Origin: Halopseudomonas sp002296055
Lineage (GTDB): Bacteria > Pseudomonadota > Gammaproteobacteria > Pseudomonadales > Pseudomonadaceae
Strand: one strand, 5' to 3'
NCBI RefSeq assembly: GCF_050876985.1
Contig: NZ_JBPAPP010000001.1
Length of the DNA: 64,000 nucleotides
Shown: piece after piece, positions 18,127-27,852 of the stretch
How positions within the stretch are numbered: position 1 is the stretch's first letter
How the letters are laid out: each line of letters opens with the position of its first letter
Program-made: the position numbers and the translations under genes
The notes under the pieces: generated by a model
Database searches by the model: none
The model's input: the letters and a program-made list of their open reading frames with translations, nothing else
What the model was told of the DNA's origin: nothing

Positions 18127-18324
18127 ATGAAGCGATTGACCCTGGCAGGTTTGACCCACGCCGCGCTGCTCGCCAGCGACGACACCCGGGCGCTGTCAGT
18201 GGGGGCGGAGGCGCAGTTGGTCTCCGCCTGTGTCGAGAAGGGTGCGCCGGCATGTGTAGGGCGTGTCGGCGATTCTGACGACTGCGGCAGCACTTTTGGT
18301 TTGTCCGTTTCTAAAAGCCTCTAA
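18127..18324 (+). CDS. Small putative secreted peptide upstream of glnK
   Basis: This is a 65-codon open frame with GGGAGC 6 bases before its ATG. The N-terminus MKRLTLAGLTHAALLAS is basic then hydrophobic, like a short signal peptide; the rest is Gly-, Ser- and Asp-rich with three cysteines. It lies inside the predicted sigma54 transcript ahead of glnK, so it would be induced under nitrogen limitation. I recognise no family. It could be a real small gene, a leader peptide, or a degraded remnant of a longer protein. Confidence 0.4.
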   Translation: MKRLTLAGLTHAALLASDDTRALSVGAEAQLVSACVEKGAPACVGRVGDSDDCGSTFGLSVSKSL

Positions 18325-18379
18325 CTCGGCATAGACTTGTGCTGTCCCCCAGGGCAGTCCATTACACGGGAGTAGCAAA

Positions 18380-18718
18380 ATGAAACTAGTAACGGCGGTA
18401 ATCAAGCCCTTCAAGCTGGACGACGTGCGTGAAGCACTGTCCGAGATCGGCGTGCAGGGCATCACCGTAACCGAGGTCAAGGGTTTTGGCCGTCAGAAGG
18501 GTCACACCGAGCTGTACCGTGGCGCTGAGTACGTTGTCGACTTCCTGCCCAAGGTCAAGATCGACGTTGCCATCGCTGATGACATGCTGGATCGCGTCAT
18601 CGAGTCCATCACCAAGGCAGCTAACACCGGCAAGATCGGTGACGGCAAGATCTTCGTGGTGGCACTGGAGCAAGCCATCCGCATCCGTACCGGCGAAACC
18701 GGCACCGACGCCATCTGA
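18380..18718 (+). CDS. glnK: Nitrogen regulatory P-II protein GlnK
   Basis: This 112-residue trimeric signal protein senses 2-oxoglutarate and ATP/ADP and plugs the AmtB channel when nitrogen is plentiful. The full-length family pattern is present: MKLVTAVIKPFKLDDVREAL, the T-loop with the uridylylatable Tyr51 in TELYRGAEYVVDF, and the C-terminal TGKIGDGKIFV and IRTGETG stretches. GGGAG precedes the ATG. amtB follows 52 bases downstream, and an NtrC site and sigma54 promoter lie upstream. Confidence 0.97.
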   Translation: MKLVTAVIKPFKLDDVREALSEIGVQGITVTEVKGFGRQKGHTELYRGAEYVVDFLPKVKIDVAIADDMLDRVIESITKAANTGKIGDGKIFVVALEQAIRIRTGETGTDAI

Positions 18719-18770
18719 CCGCAGGTCGTTTTTCAGACTGCAGTAAACAAGCCTATATGGGGGGCTTAAA

Positions 18771-20021
<1,251 letters not shown>

Positions 20022-20048
20022 TCGCTGACTGAGAACTCGCAACACCAG

Positions 20049-20080
20049 ACGGGGCGCCCATTGGGCGCCCCGTTTTTTTT
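20049..20080 (+). terminator. Terminator after amtB
   Basis: An 11-bp perfect GC-rich stem (20049-20059 with 20063-20073) has an ATT loop and is followed by eight T (20073-20080), a textbook intrinsic terminator. Confidence 0.95.
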
Positions 20081-20105
20081 GCGTATTCGGTAGCGCCGCG
20101 CGCCT

Positions 20106-20755
20106 GGGAGGGCCGAGCTCGAACTCGGCCTTGGTGGTGCAGGGAGTGACGTTGGTCGAGCAGGCCAAGCCCTGCCGGTGGCCCTACCGATGTGGCCGGT
20201 TTGATGTGTCACCCCTCTGCCCGGTTACTGCCCACTCCACCGTCATTCCCGCGTAGGCGGGAATCCAGTGCTGCCTCGGAGCCCGATCTGGATCCCCGCC
20301 TGCGCGGGGATGACGGGGTGAGGTGAAGAACGGGGGTGACGAGGACGTGTACGCTGTGTGGCAGCTAACGTGGGAGCTGACGGGAGGGCCGGGTCCAGCT
20401 CGGCCTTGGGGTGGCACGGAGCGCCGCTCTTCGCGCGGGCTCGGCCTTTCAGGGCGACGCCCGTCCGGTGGTGTTGCCTATGTGCCCGGTTACTGCCCCC
20501 TCTACCGTCATTCCCGCGTAGGCGGGAATCTAGTATTGCCTCGGAGCCCGATCTGGATCCCCGCCTGCGCGGGGATGACGGGGTGAGGTGGAGAACGGGG
20601 ACGACGCGGGTGAAGTGGACTATGGGTATGAGGAGGGTGGGCTGTCTGGTGTGGTGGCCGACGTGGGAGCTGGCGGGAGGGCCGGGCTCCAGCTTGGCTT
20701 TGGTGATACAGGGAGGACTGCTCGGCGAGCGGCAGCCCGGTGCTTCAAGGCCGGG
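20106..20755. repeat. Tandem intergenic repeat (about 2.3 copies) with embedded REP/MITE-like element
   Basis: Related units begin at 20106, 20382 and 20675 with the shared opening GGGAGGGCCG, so the period is 276 then 293 bases. The first two contain nearly identical copies (20218-20340 and 20483-20602) of a segment with two hairpins and outer ends CGTCATTCCCGC and GCGGGGATGACG, which are near-perfect inverted complements. The stretch carries no credible gene. It separates the nitrogen genes from the two-component system. Confidence 0.8.
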
Positions 20756-22099
20756 TCAGACCTGGCTCGGAATTTCGACGCGCACCAGCAGCCCGCCCAG
20801 TGCGCTGACTTCAAACTGCACTCTGCCCTGATAGCGCGTTGCCAGGTCGCGGACGATGGCGAGGCCCAGGCCGTGGCCGGGCATCTGCTGATCCAGCCGC
20901 CAGCCGCGTGTGCCAAGCTGCTCCCGCTCCTCAATCGGCACGCCCGGGCCGTCATCTTCGATGCTCAGGGTGCGCACGTCGCCTTGCTCGCTTAGTTGAA
21001 CGCGTACACGGCTGCGCGCCCACTTGCCGGCGTTATCGGCGAGGTTGCCCAGCAATTCGCTGAAATCTTGCTCATCAATCGGCCAGCGCGCGTTGTCGGG
21101 CAGCGTGTAATCCAGGTCAAACGCCACATTGCTGTGCAGGCGGCCGAGCATCCACAGCAGTTCTCGCGTTTGCTCCAGTGGCAGGCAGCTGGCCCCGGCC
21201 AGTGGGCCGCCGGATTGGCTGGCGTGCAGGCTGCTGTCGAGCTGGCGGCTGATGTCCTCCAGCCGCTGGCTGATCTGGTTGCGCGCCTCGGGTGTGATCG
21301 GTTGTTCGCTGCTGACCAACTGGTTGATGGCGGCAATCGGCGTTTTGATCCGGTGCGACAGGTTGGCGTTGGCTTCGCGTACTTTCTGCAGGCGGTGCTG
21401 CAGGGTGTCGAGCAACTGGTTCAACTGGGCGATAAGGCCGCTGAACTCCTGTGGCACCGTATCGCTGAGGCGTTGCAGTTTGCCTTGCTTGAGTGCCTTC
21501 AAGTCGTGCTGCAGTTGGCGCACGGGCCGCATCGACAGCTGCACCGCGAGCAGGATCAGCGCAAACAGCACCACCAGCAGGCCGATGGCAACGGCGGCGG
21601 TCCATAGGTGCAGTTCATGGGTGCCGGCCTGCAGGCGGCTGTAGTCCTCGGCGGCAACGATGGTAACCGGCTGGCCGCCGATCTCGCGCTCTGCCCGCCA
21701 GGCCATATAGCGATGGGGCTGTGTGTCGGCGGCCGGGGTGCCGTGCAGCTCGATCAGCCCTTGCTCTGGCAAGTCGAGCCAGGGCTGCAGCATGGCGGAC
21801 CACTGCGGATGGGAGAGCCGTGTCTGGTCGCCAAAGCGGATGGCAAACAGGTGGTGCGACAGGGCGCCAAAGTAGCTGCTGTTCAGCGCTTGCAGGCCGC
21901 CGCCATTGGTCAGCTGTTGTTCGATCAGGGTGATTTCCTGCTGCAGCCGTTCTTCGACAAAGTCGCGGGACATGCGATCCAGCAGCGCCCCGTGCAGATA
22001 CCAGGCGAGCAGCATAAACAGCGTGGCAAAGGGCAGCAGCCAGAGCAGCAGGGTGGTGCGGATCGAGCGGCTGCGCTCAGTCTTCGGCGGTAAACACAT
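20756..22099 (-). CDS. Two-component sensor histidine kinase
   Basis: This 447-residue inner-membrane kinase has TM1 at about 15-36, a periplasmic sensor to about 162, TM2 at about 165-188, then HAMP, HisKA with phospho-acceptor His249 (LSHRIKTPIAAI) and a HATPase domain with ELLGNLADNAGKWA (N box), EDDGPGVP and GHGLGLAIV. The start overlaps the response-regulator stop by 23 bases, so the pair is coupled. The copper operon starts on the other strand beyond the regulator, so copper or membrane stress is a plausible signal, but the sensor domain itself is not recognisable. Confidence 0.92.
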   Translation of the reverse strand: MCLPPKTERSRSIRTTLLLWLLPFATLFMLLAWYLHGALLDRMSRDFVEERLQQEITLIEQQLTNGGGLQALNSSYFGALSHHLFAIRFGDQTRLSHPQWSAMLQPWLDLPEQGLIELHGTPAADTQPHRYMAWRAEREIGGQPVTIVAAEDYSRLQAGTHELHLWTAAVAIGLLVVLFALILLAVQLSMRPVRQLQHDLKALKQGKLQRLSDTVPQEFSGLIAQLNQLLDTLQHRLQKVREANANLSHRIKTPIAAINQLVSSEQPITPEARNQISQRLEDISRQLDSSLHASQSGGPLAGASCLPLEQTRELLWMLGRLHSNVAFDLDYTLPDNARWPIDEQDFSELLGNLADNAGKWARSRVRVQLSEQGDVRTLSIEDDGPGVPIEEREQLGTRGWRLDQQMPGHGLGLAIVRDLATRYQGRVQFEVSALGGLLVRVEIPSQV

Positions 22100-22742
22100 A
22101 GCCCTGGCCTCGCTGGGTTTTGATGGCGTTGCGGCCGATCAGCAGGCGCAGCCTGCGGATGTAGGTCTCGATGGTGTTGAGCGTGGGCTCGGCGTCCAGA
22201 TTGTAGAGCTGCTCCAGCAGCGCCTCTTTTGGATGCAGGCGATTGGGCCGGCTCATCAGACAGCGCAGCAGGCGAAACTCGGTACCGGTCAGCGGGTGCC
22301 ACTCGCCGTCGGGGCTACGCACGCGCTGGCGCTCTTCATCGAGCAGGTAGTTGCCCGCCTGAATCTGCGTATGGCTGCGGCCCTCGCTGCGGCGCAGCAG
22401 TGCCTGCAGCCGCGCCAGCAGCTCTTCCGGGTGAAAGGGCTTGGTCAGGTAGTCGTCGGCCCCGGCCTTGAGGCCATTAACCTTGTCCTGCCAGCGGTCG
22501 CGGGCGGTCAGCAGCAGAATCGGCAGATCCCGCCCGGCATCGCGCCAGCGTGCCAGCAGCTGCAGACCGTCGCCGTCGGGCAGGCCGATATCCAGCACGA
22601 TCAGCCGGTAGTCTTCCTGCTGTGCCAGTTGGTCTGCGGTGAGGGCCGAGCCGGTTGCATCCACGGCAAAGCCTGCCTGGCTAAGGCTTTCATGCAGGCT
22701 GTTGCGCAGCAGTTCATCGTCTTCCACCAGCAGCAGGCGCAT
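22077..22742 (-). CDS. OmpR/PhoB-family response regulator
   Basis: This 221-residue regulator has a receiver domain with acidic pocket EDD (7-9), phospho-acceptor Asp51 (VLDIGLPDGDG), switch Thr (LLLTAR) and Lys (TKPF), followed by a winged-helix DNA-binding domain (LTGTEFRLLRCLM ... TLNTIETYIRRLRLLIG, RGQGYVF). It is the cognate partner of the kinase downstream. A direct repeat with 11-base period in the intergenic region with the copper operon is a candidate binding site, which would make it a regulator of that operon. Confidence 0.93.
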   Translation of the reverse strand: MRLLLVEDDELLRNSLHESLSQAGFAVDATGSALTADQLAQQEDYRLIVLDIGLPDGDGLQLLARWRDAGRDLPILLLTARDRWQDKVNGLKAGADDYLTKPFHPEELLARLQALLRRSEGRSHTQIQAGNYLLDEERQRVRSPDGEWHPLTGTEFRLLRCLMSRPNRLHPKEALLEQLYNLDAEPTLNTIETYIRRLRLLIGRNAIKTQRGQGYVFTAED

Positions 22743-22767
22743 CGGCGGTTTCTCTTTTCTCTGTGGG

Positions 22768-22785
22768 GTTCAGTCAGGATTCAGT
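22768..22785. promoter_or_regulatory. Direct-repeat candidate box for the OmpR-type regulator
   Basis: GTTCAGT (22768-22774) and ATTCAGT (22779-22785) are direct repeats spaced 11 bases start to start, the spacing at which OmpR/PhoB-type dimers bind. It lies between the regulator gene and the divergent copper operon. Confidence 0.5.
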
Positions 22786-22901
22786 TTCGCTCGGCAAGCT
22801 GCGCTCATTCCCGACGGGTGGAGCAGAGAGTGCATCGGCAACCGGGGTGGTTGTCAATTCTGCGTCCGTTGGCGGGCCTTTCAGCAACAGGAGATACACG
22901 C

Positions 22902-23411
22902 ATGAATCGCACAGTGAACGGGGTGGTCGCAGCGCTGCTGCTCGGCGCAACAACGGCCGCGGGCGCGGCGGCGGGCGAGGGCGGTCAGCCCGGCGATGCG
23001 CAACAGGTCAGCCGCACCATCGAGATTGTCATGCACGACAACTACTTCGAACCCGAGCAGCTGAGCTTTGCTGCGGGCGAGACGGTGCGCCTGAAGGTGC
23101 GTAACGAGGGTGCGCTGGTCCACGAGTTCAACATCGGCACCGCAGCCATGCACGAGGCCCATCAAGGGCAGATGCAGATGATGGTTGAGCATGGCGTGAT
23201 CCAGGGCGATCACCTCAATCATGAGCGCATGAAGATGGATATGGGCGGCGGTCACACCATGGAGCACAACCACGCCAACAGCCTGCTGCTCGAACCGGGA
23301 CAGGAAGCCGAACTGGTCTGGACCTTCGCCAGCGCCAACAGCCTGGAGTTCGCCTGTAACGTGCCCGGCCACTATCAGGCCGGTATGGTAGGAGGCATTC
23401 ATGTTGAGTAA
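22902..23411 (+). CDS. Periplasmic cupredoxin-like copper-binding protein
   Basis: This 169-residue protein has a signal peptide (about 1-24) and a cupredoxin fold. The type 1 copper ligands are visible: His in LVHEFNIG, then FACNVPGHYQAGM giving Cys, His and Met. A Met/His-rich insertion (QMQMMVEHG ... HERMKMDMGGGHTMEHNH) between the strands could hold extra Cu(I). AGGAGA precedes the ATG. Its last 11 bases overlap copA, indicating one operon for periplasmic copper handling. Confidence 0.88.
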   Translation: MNRTVNGVVAALLLGATTAAGAAAGEGGQPGDAQQVSRTIEIVMHDNYFEPEQLSFAAGETVRLKVRNEGALVHEFNIGTAAMHEAHQGQMQMMVEHGVIQGDHLNHERMKMDMGGGHTMEHNHANSLLLEPGQEAELVWTFASANSLEFACNVPGHYQAGMVGGIHVE

Positions 23412-25140
23412 GGGGTTTGCCGCCGCGTTGGCGCTGCTGCCGCTGATCAGCTGGGCGGGTGAATACAGCCTGACCGTCGACCGGGTGACCATCGACACCG
23501 GCGATTTCCGCAAGCAGGGCATTGGCTATAACGGCGCCTCGCCCGGCCCGGTTTTGCGCTTTCGTGAAGGCGAAGACGTCACCATCCGCGTGACCAATAA
23601 TCTGGATGAACCCACCTCGGTGCACTGGCACGGGCTGATATTGCCCTATCAAATGGATGGCGTACCGGGGCTTAGCTACCCCGGCATTGCGCCGGGTGAG
23701 ACCTTCACCTATCGCTTTCCGATCAAGCAGTCTGGCACCTACTGGTTTCACAGCCATTCGGGTTTTCAGGAGCCGGACGGCGCCTACGGGGCCATCGTGA
23801 TCGAGCCACAGGGGCGCGAGCCGTTCCGCTACGACCGCGAATACGTGGTGCAGCTGACGGACAAGCACCCGCACTCGGGCGACCGCATCATGCGCAACCT
23901 GAAAAGCTCGGCTGACTACTACAACCGCCAGCAGCAGACGGTGGGCGACTTTTGGCGCGACAGCCGCGAGCGTGGGCTGGCCGCCACGCTGAAAGACCGC
24001 CTGATGTGGGGCGACATGCGCATGATGTCGAGCGACATCGAGGATGTGCAGGGCTTCACTGGGCTGATCAACGGCAAGGGGCCGGAGCAGAACTGGACCG
24101 GATTATTCAAACCCGGTGAGCGCGTGCGCCTGAGGCTGATCAACTCCTCGGCCATGACCTACTTCGACGTGCGTTTGCCCGGTTTGAAAATGACCGTGGT
24201 GCAGGCCGACGGCAATAACGTGCAGCCGGTCACGGTGGATGAGCTGCGCATCGGCGTTGCCGAAACCTATGACGTGATCGTTCAGCCGAAGGAAGACCGC
24301 GCCTACACCCTGTTCGCCGAATCCATGGGTCGCTCGGGTTTTGCCCGCGGCACCCTGGCGCCGCGTGAGGGCATGCAGGGTGAGATTCCGGCGCTGCGCC
24401 CGGCGCCGTTGCTGACCATGGCCGATATGGGCATGGCGCATGCGGGTATGGATCATGGCGACATGAACCACGGCGATATGGCTGGTATGGATCACAGTGG
24501 CATGGACCACGGCGATATGGCTGGTATGGATCACAGTGGCATGGACCACGGCGGCATGGCCGGTATGGACCACAGCGGCATGAACCACGGCGATATGGCC
24601 GGTATGGATCACGGCAGCATGAACCATGGCGAGGCCGCTGCACTGCCCGCTGATCCCTTCTACGCCCAAGGCAGCGGTCTCATTCCCCAGGCCTATAACG
24701 ACGGGCGCTTCCTGTCCTATGCCGACCTGCGCGCCCAAAAGCCCTTGTATGAAGACCGCGAACCCACCCGCGAAATCGAGTTGCGGCTGACCGGCAATAT
24801 GGAGCGCTACATCTGGTCAATCAACGGCATCAAGGAGTCGGACGCCGAACCGATTCGCCTGCAGTACGGCGAGCGGGTGCGCTTCAAATTCGTCAACGAA
24901 ACCATGATGACTCACCCCATGCACTTGCACGGCATGTGGTCGATCCTCGACGTGGGTGCTGACCAGTGGAACCCGGTCAAGCACGTGATCAGCGTGGCGC
25001 CCGGCACCACTGTTTACATGGAGACCGAGGTCGACGCGCCGGGCAAGTGGGCCTTCCACTGTCACCTGTCCTATCACGCCGCGGCCGGAATGTTCCGTAC
25101 TGTCATTGTCGAAGGCGGCCCGGAAGGAGATGACTCATGA
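23401..25140 (+). CDS. copA: Copper-resistance multicopper oxidase CopA
   Basis: This 579-residue periplasmic multicopper oxidase oxidises Cu(I) and binds copper. A short signal peptide ends near WAG. The four copper-ligand clusters are visible: HWHG, HSHSG, HPMHLHG and HCHLSYHAAAGM. Between the second and third cupredoxin domains is a Met/His-rich linker (about residues 345-413) built from a 13-residue unit related to GDMAGMDHSGMDH repeated four times, typical of CopA/PcoA. The start overlaps the cupredoxin gene and the stop overlaps copB (ATGA). Confidence 0.95.
   Translation: MLSKGFAAALALLPLISWAGEYSLTVDRVTIDTGDFRKQGIGYNGASPGPVLRFREGEDVTIRVTNNLDEPTSVHWHGLILPYQMDGVPGLSYPGIAPGETFTYRFPIKQSGTYWFHSHSGFQEPDGAYGAIVIEPQGREPFRYDREYVVQLTDKHPHSGDRIMRNLKSSADYYNRQQQTVGDFWRDSRERGLAATLKDRLMWGDMRMMSSDIEDVQGFTGLINGKGPEQNWTGLFKPGERVRLRLINSSAMTYFDVRLPGLKMTVVQADGNNVQPVTVDELRIGVAETYDVIVQPKEDRAYTLFAESMGRSGFARGTLAPREGMQGEIPALRPAPLLTMADMGMAHAGMDHGDMNHGDMAGMDHSGMDHGDMAGMDHSGMDHGGMAGMDHSGMNHGDMAGMDHGSMNHGEAAALPADPFYAQGSGLIPQAYNDGRFLSYADLRAQKPLYEDREPTREIELRLTGNMERYIWSINGIKESDAEPIRLQYGERVRFKFVNETMMTHPMHLHGMWSILDVGADQWNPVKHVISVAPGTTVYMETEVDAPGKWAFHCHLSYHAAAGMFRTVIVEGGPEGDDS
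24472..24627 (+). repeat. Four 39-bp tandem repeats inside copA
   Basis: Units lie at 24472-24510, 24511-24549, 24550-24588 and 24589-24627. The first two are identical at the base level, and the others differ at a few positions. Each encodes a 13-residue Met/His-rich copper-binding unit. Identical units allow in-frame expansion or contraction by slippage. Confidence 0.92.
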
Positions 25141-25856
25141 AGCGCTTGATGATCCCGTTGTTGCTGATGGCCTCGGCGTCGGCAGGCGCCGAGCAGATGC
25201 GTCACTCCATGCACCACGGCTATTTCTTTGGCCTGCAGGCCGACGCGCTGGAATACCGTTTTGGCGACAGCGGCGAGGAGCTTGGATACTGGAGCATGGA
25301 AGCTTGGTGGGGCACCGACGAATTGAAAGCGCTTTGGCTCAGCGAGGCCGAATACAGCTTTGACCACGACAGTTGGGAGACGCTGGACAACCGTCTCGCG
25401 CTGCAAACCCCGGTCAGCGATTTTATCGATCTGCGCGGAGGCCTGCGCTTTGATACCCCAGACGGTGAGAACCGGCAGTACGTCTTTGTCGGCCTGAATG
25501 GTCTGCTGCCCTACTGGCTGGAGATGGATAGTAACCTCTACGTGAACGAGTACGGCGATGTGTCGCTGGATCTCGCGCTGGAGTACGAACTGCTGCTGAC
25601 CAATCGCCTGCATCTGACCCCCGAGCTGGAGCTGGATGCGGCGTTGTCCGACGACGAGGCTGTGGGCGTCGGCCGCGGCCTTAGCGGCTTGGAGGCGGGG
25701 TTGCGACTGAGCTACGACCTGGTTGATCGCTCCGTCGTGCCCTACGTTGGTGTGCACTACGAGCGAGCCTTTGGGCGTACTGCCGAGTTTGCCGCAGACG
25801 AGGGTGAAGATCGGGACGGCTGGTTTGCTGTGGCGGGTGTGCGGCTGATGTTCTAG
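25137..25856 (+). CDS. copB: Copper resistance protein B (outer-membrane)
   Basis: This 239-residue CopB-family protein has a signal peptide (MKRLMIPLLLMASASAGA) and an outer-membrane beta-barrel pattern of alternating residues ending in a terminal Phe (VAGVRLMF). Conserved family stretches include LGYWSMEAWWGTDELKALW and LQTPVSDFIDLRGGLRFD. It is shorter than many CopB proteins because the N-terminal Met/His-rich region is reduced to EQMRHSMHHG. It overlaps copA by four bases. Confidence 0.92.
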   Translation: MKRLMIPLLLMASASAGAEQMRHSMHHGYFFGLQADALEYRFGDSGEELGYWSMEAWWGTDELKALWLSEAEYSFDHDSWETLDNRLALQTPVSDFIDLRGGLRFDTPDGENRQYVFVGLNGLLPYWLEMDSNLYVNEYGDVSLDLALEYELLLTNRLHLTPELELDAALSDDEAVGVGRGLSGLEAGLRLSYDLVDRSVVPYVGVHYERAFGRTAEFAADEGEDRDGWFAVAGVRLMF

Positions 25857-25995
25857 CCGCCAGTGCTGCGTTGCCGGTTGGAACCTCGCCGCCGGTAGCG
25901 CGGTCGCAAGGACATGGCGGCAGTGTTACCCGCCGCAGTGCCGAACGGCGCCGGGCCTGCCACAACGACGCAAACCAGACAGCCGGAGTGACCCG

Positions 25996-26736
25996 ATGAC
26001 GAATCAATCGCGCGACGCGACACTCTACCGTATGGTGATGAAAAACCACCTCTGCCCCTTTGGGTTGAAGTCCCTCGACCTGCTCAAACGCGAGGGCTTC
26101 ACGGTGGACGACCGGCATTTGACCAGCCGGGAGGAAACCGACGCATTTCAGCGCGAATACAACGTGGACACCACGCCTCAGAGCTTTATCGGCGGCCAGC
26201 GCATCGGCGGCTACGACGAGCTGCGACGCTACTTTGGCAAGCCGGTCAAGGAACCGGATGAGGTCACCTATCAGCCAGTCATCGCGGTTTTCGCCTGCAC
26301 TGCGCTGATGGCCTTGGCGGTCAGCTGGGCCGCCTTGGGCACGGTATTTACCGTGCGCACTCTGGAGTGGTTTGTCGCTATCTCGATGTGCGTGCTGGCG
26401 ATTCTCAAGCTGCGTGACCTGGAAAGCTTCTCCAACATGTTTCTTGGCTACGACCTGCTGGCGCAGCGTTGGGTGCGCTATGCCTATCTCTATCCCTTTG
26501 GTGAGGCCTTGGCCGGCATTCTGATGATTGCGGGCGCATTGCTGTGGCTGGCCATCCCGGTCGCACTGCTGATCGGGGTAATCGGTGCAGTCTCCGTTTT
26601 CAAGGCCGTGTATGTCGACCGTCGTGAGCTCAAATGCGCCTGCGTCGGGGGCGACAGCAACGTACCGCTGGGTTTCATTTCGCTGACCGAGAATCTGATG
26701 ATGGTCGGTATGGCTGCCTGGATGCTGATCAAGTAG
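25996..26736 (+). CDS. Glutaredoxin-MauE fusion membrane protein
   Basis: This 246-residue protein has an N-terminal glutaredoxin-like domain (about 10-82) with active-site CPFG (Cys20) and the cis-Pro loop TTPQSFIGGQRIGGYDEL. It is fused to a four-helix MauE/DoxX-type membrane domain (about 93-245) with a periplasm-side pair in CACVGG. It may pass reducing power across the membrane to a copper or disulfide client. GGAG precedes the ATG. It lies 140 bases after copB and probably belongs to the same copper response, although no overlap shows this. Confidence 0.8.
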   Translation: MTNQSRDATLYRMVMKNHLCPFGLKSLDLLKREGFTVDDRHLTSREETDAFQREYNVDTTPQSFIGGQRIGGYDELRRYFGKPVKEPDEVTYQPVIAVFACTALMALAVSWAALGTVFTVRTLEWFVAISMCVLAILKLRDLESFSNMFLGYDLLAQRWVRYAYLYPFGEALAGILMIAGALLWLAIPVALLIGVIGAVSVFKAVYVDRRELKCACVGGDSNVPLGFISLTENLMMVGMAAWMLIK

Positions 26737-26798
26737 CGCGAGGCAGATAGACAAACACGCAGACCCGCGCAGTACAAAGGGTTGTAACAGGAGGTTTG

Positions 26799-27260
26799 AT
26801 GAAAGCAGAAACCTATCGCGATTTGATTGAGTGGACACAGCAACTGCATGGCCAGTTGGCCAGCAGCCTGGAGGCTGGGGCAGCTGACAGCCAGACCGGG
26901 GAGCGCATGCGTGCGTTGCTGCAGTACCTGGCGGAGCACGAGCGGCGGATGCAACAGATGGTGCTGCGGTTTGAGCAGCAGGCCGACATCAAGGTGCTGG
27001 ATAGCTGGGTATACGACCATTTCACCGACAACCCGCGTATGCGCACGCTGGACGCAGGCCAGCGCTTGGCCGGGCTGGATCACGACGCTCTGTGCGCGCT
27101 GGTATTCGACCTGCACAACGACGCACTGGACCTGTATCGTTATCTGCAGGGCCGGGCAGAGACGGCGGGTGGGCGTGAGCTCATGCAGGATCTGCTGGCC
27201 ATGGAAGAACATGAAACCCTGCGTCTGGCTGAGCAGGCACAGCGTGCTCAGGACCTGTGA
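26799..27260 (+). CDS. Ferritin-like small helical protein, function unknown
   Basis: This 153-residue, almost wholly alpha-helical protein has Glu/His pairs in two helices (AEHERRMQQM near 44-53 and MEEHETLRLAEQ near 134-145), resembling the ExxH diiron or hemerythrin-type helices of ferritin-like proteins. That assignment is tentative. A strong AGGAGG precedes the ATG. It lies between the glutaredoxin fusion and the YjbQ gene, closely spaced on the same strand, as small accessory genes of metal-stress clusters often do. Confidence 0.65.
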   Translation: MKAETYRDLIEWTQQLHGQLASSLEAGAADSQTGERMRALLQYLAEHERRMQQMVLRFEQQADIKVLDSWVYDHFTDNPRMRTLDAGQRLAGLDHDALCALVFDLHNDALDLYRYLQGRAETAGGRELMQDLLAMEEHETLRLAEQAQRAQDL

Positions 27261-27287
27261 TAGCTGCCAGCAAGAGGTGAACGCAGT

Positions 27288-27782
27288 ATGTGGTTGCAGA
27301 AAGAGATTCGCCTCAAACCCCGCGCGCGCGGCTTTCACCTTGTTGATGACGAGATTTTGCGCGCGCTGCCCGAGCTGACGGACGTGCGCGTTGGCCTGCT
27401 GCACCTGTGGCTGCAGCACACCTCGGCCTCGCTGACCGTCAACGAGAACGCTGACCCGCTGGTGCGCGGTGACTTTGAGGCGTTCTTTCGTCGCGCGGTG
27501 CCGGACGACGCACCCTATTTCAAGCACACCTATGAAGGTCCGGATGATATGACCGCGCATATCAAATCGAGCCTGCTGGGCGTGCAATTGACCTTGCCGG
27601 TGACCGCGGGCCGACTCGCGGTCGGCACCTGGCAAGGCCTCTACCTCGGGGAACACCGTGAGCATGCCGGCAGCCGTCGGGTGCTGGCGACGCTGCAGGG
27701 GGCAATGCGACTGAACCCGGTGCATCACGGGGCGGCCGCCCCAAATCAGGGCGAAAGTGGCGGAGCTCAAGGCGGGAATTAG
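27288..27782 (+). CDS. YjbQ/UPF0047 family protein
   Basis: This 164-residue cytosolic protein of the YjbQ family shows HTSASLTVNENADP, HIKSSLLGVQ and GTWQGLYLGEHR, the conserved set thought to bind metal and phosphate. Family members have weak thiamine-phosphate synthase activity in vitro; the real role is unclear. The C-terminus carries about 20 residues beyond the usual end. AGAGGTGA lies upstream of the ATG. It closes the copper-linked gene group; the guanidine locus begins after it. Confidence 0.85.
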   Translation: MWLQKEIRLKPRARGFHLVDDEILRALPELTDVRVGLLHLWLQHTSASLTVNENADPLVRGDFEAFFRRAVPDDAPYFKHTYEGPDDMTAHIKSSLLGVQLTLPVTAGRLAVGTWQGLYLGEHREHAGSRRVLATLQGAMRLNPVHHGAAAPNQGESGGAQGGN

Positions 27783-27852
27783 CCAGGCAGCAATGCCTGC
27801 ACTGCCCGCAACTGGCTGAAAAACGGGCCATTTCCGATATTTATCGAAAAGC

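Noticed and set aside
24441..24640. CRISPR-like regular repeats
   Set aside because: They are adjacent 39-bp units without spacers, in frame inside copA, encoding its Met/His-rich linker. No CRISPR array was seen in the window.
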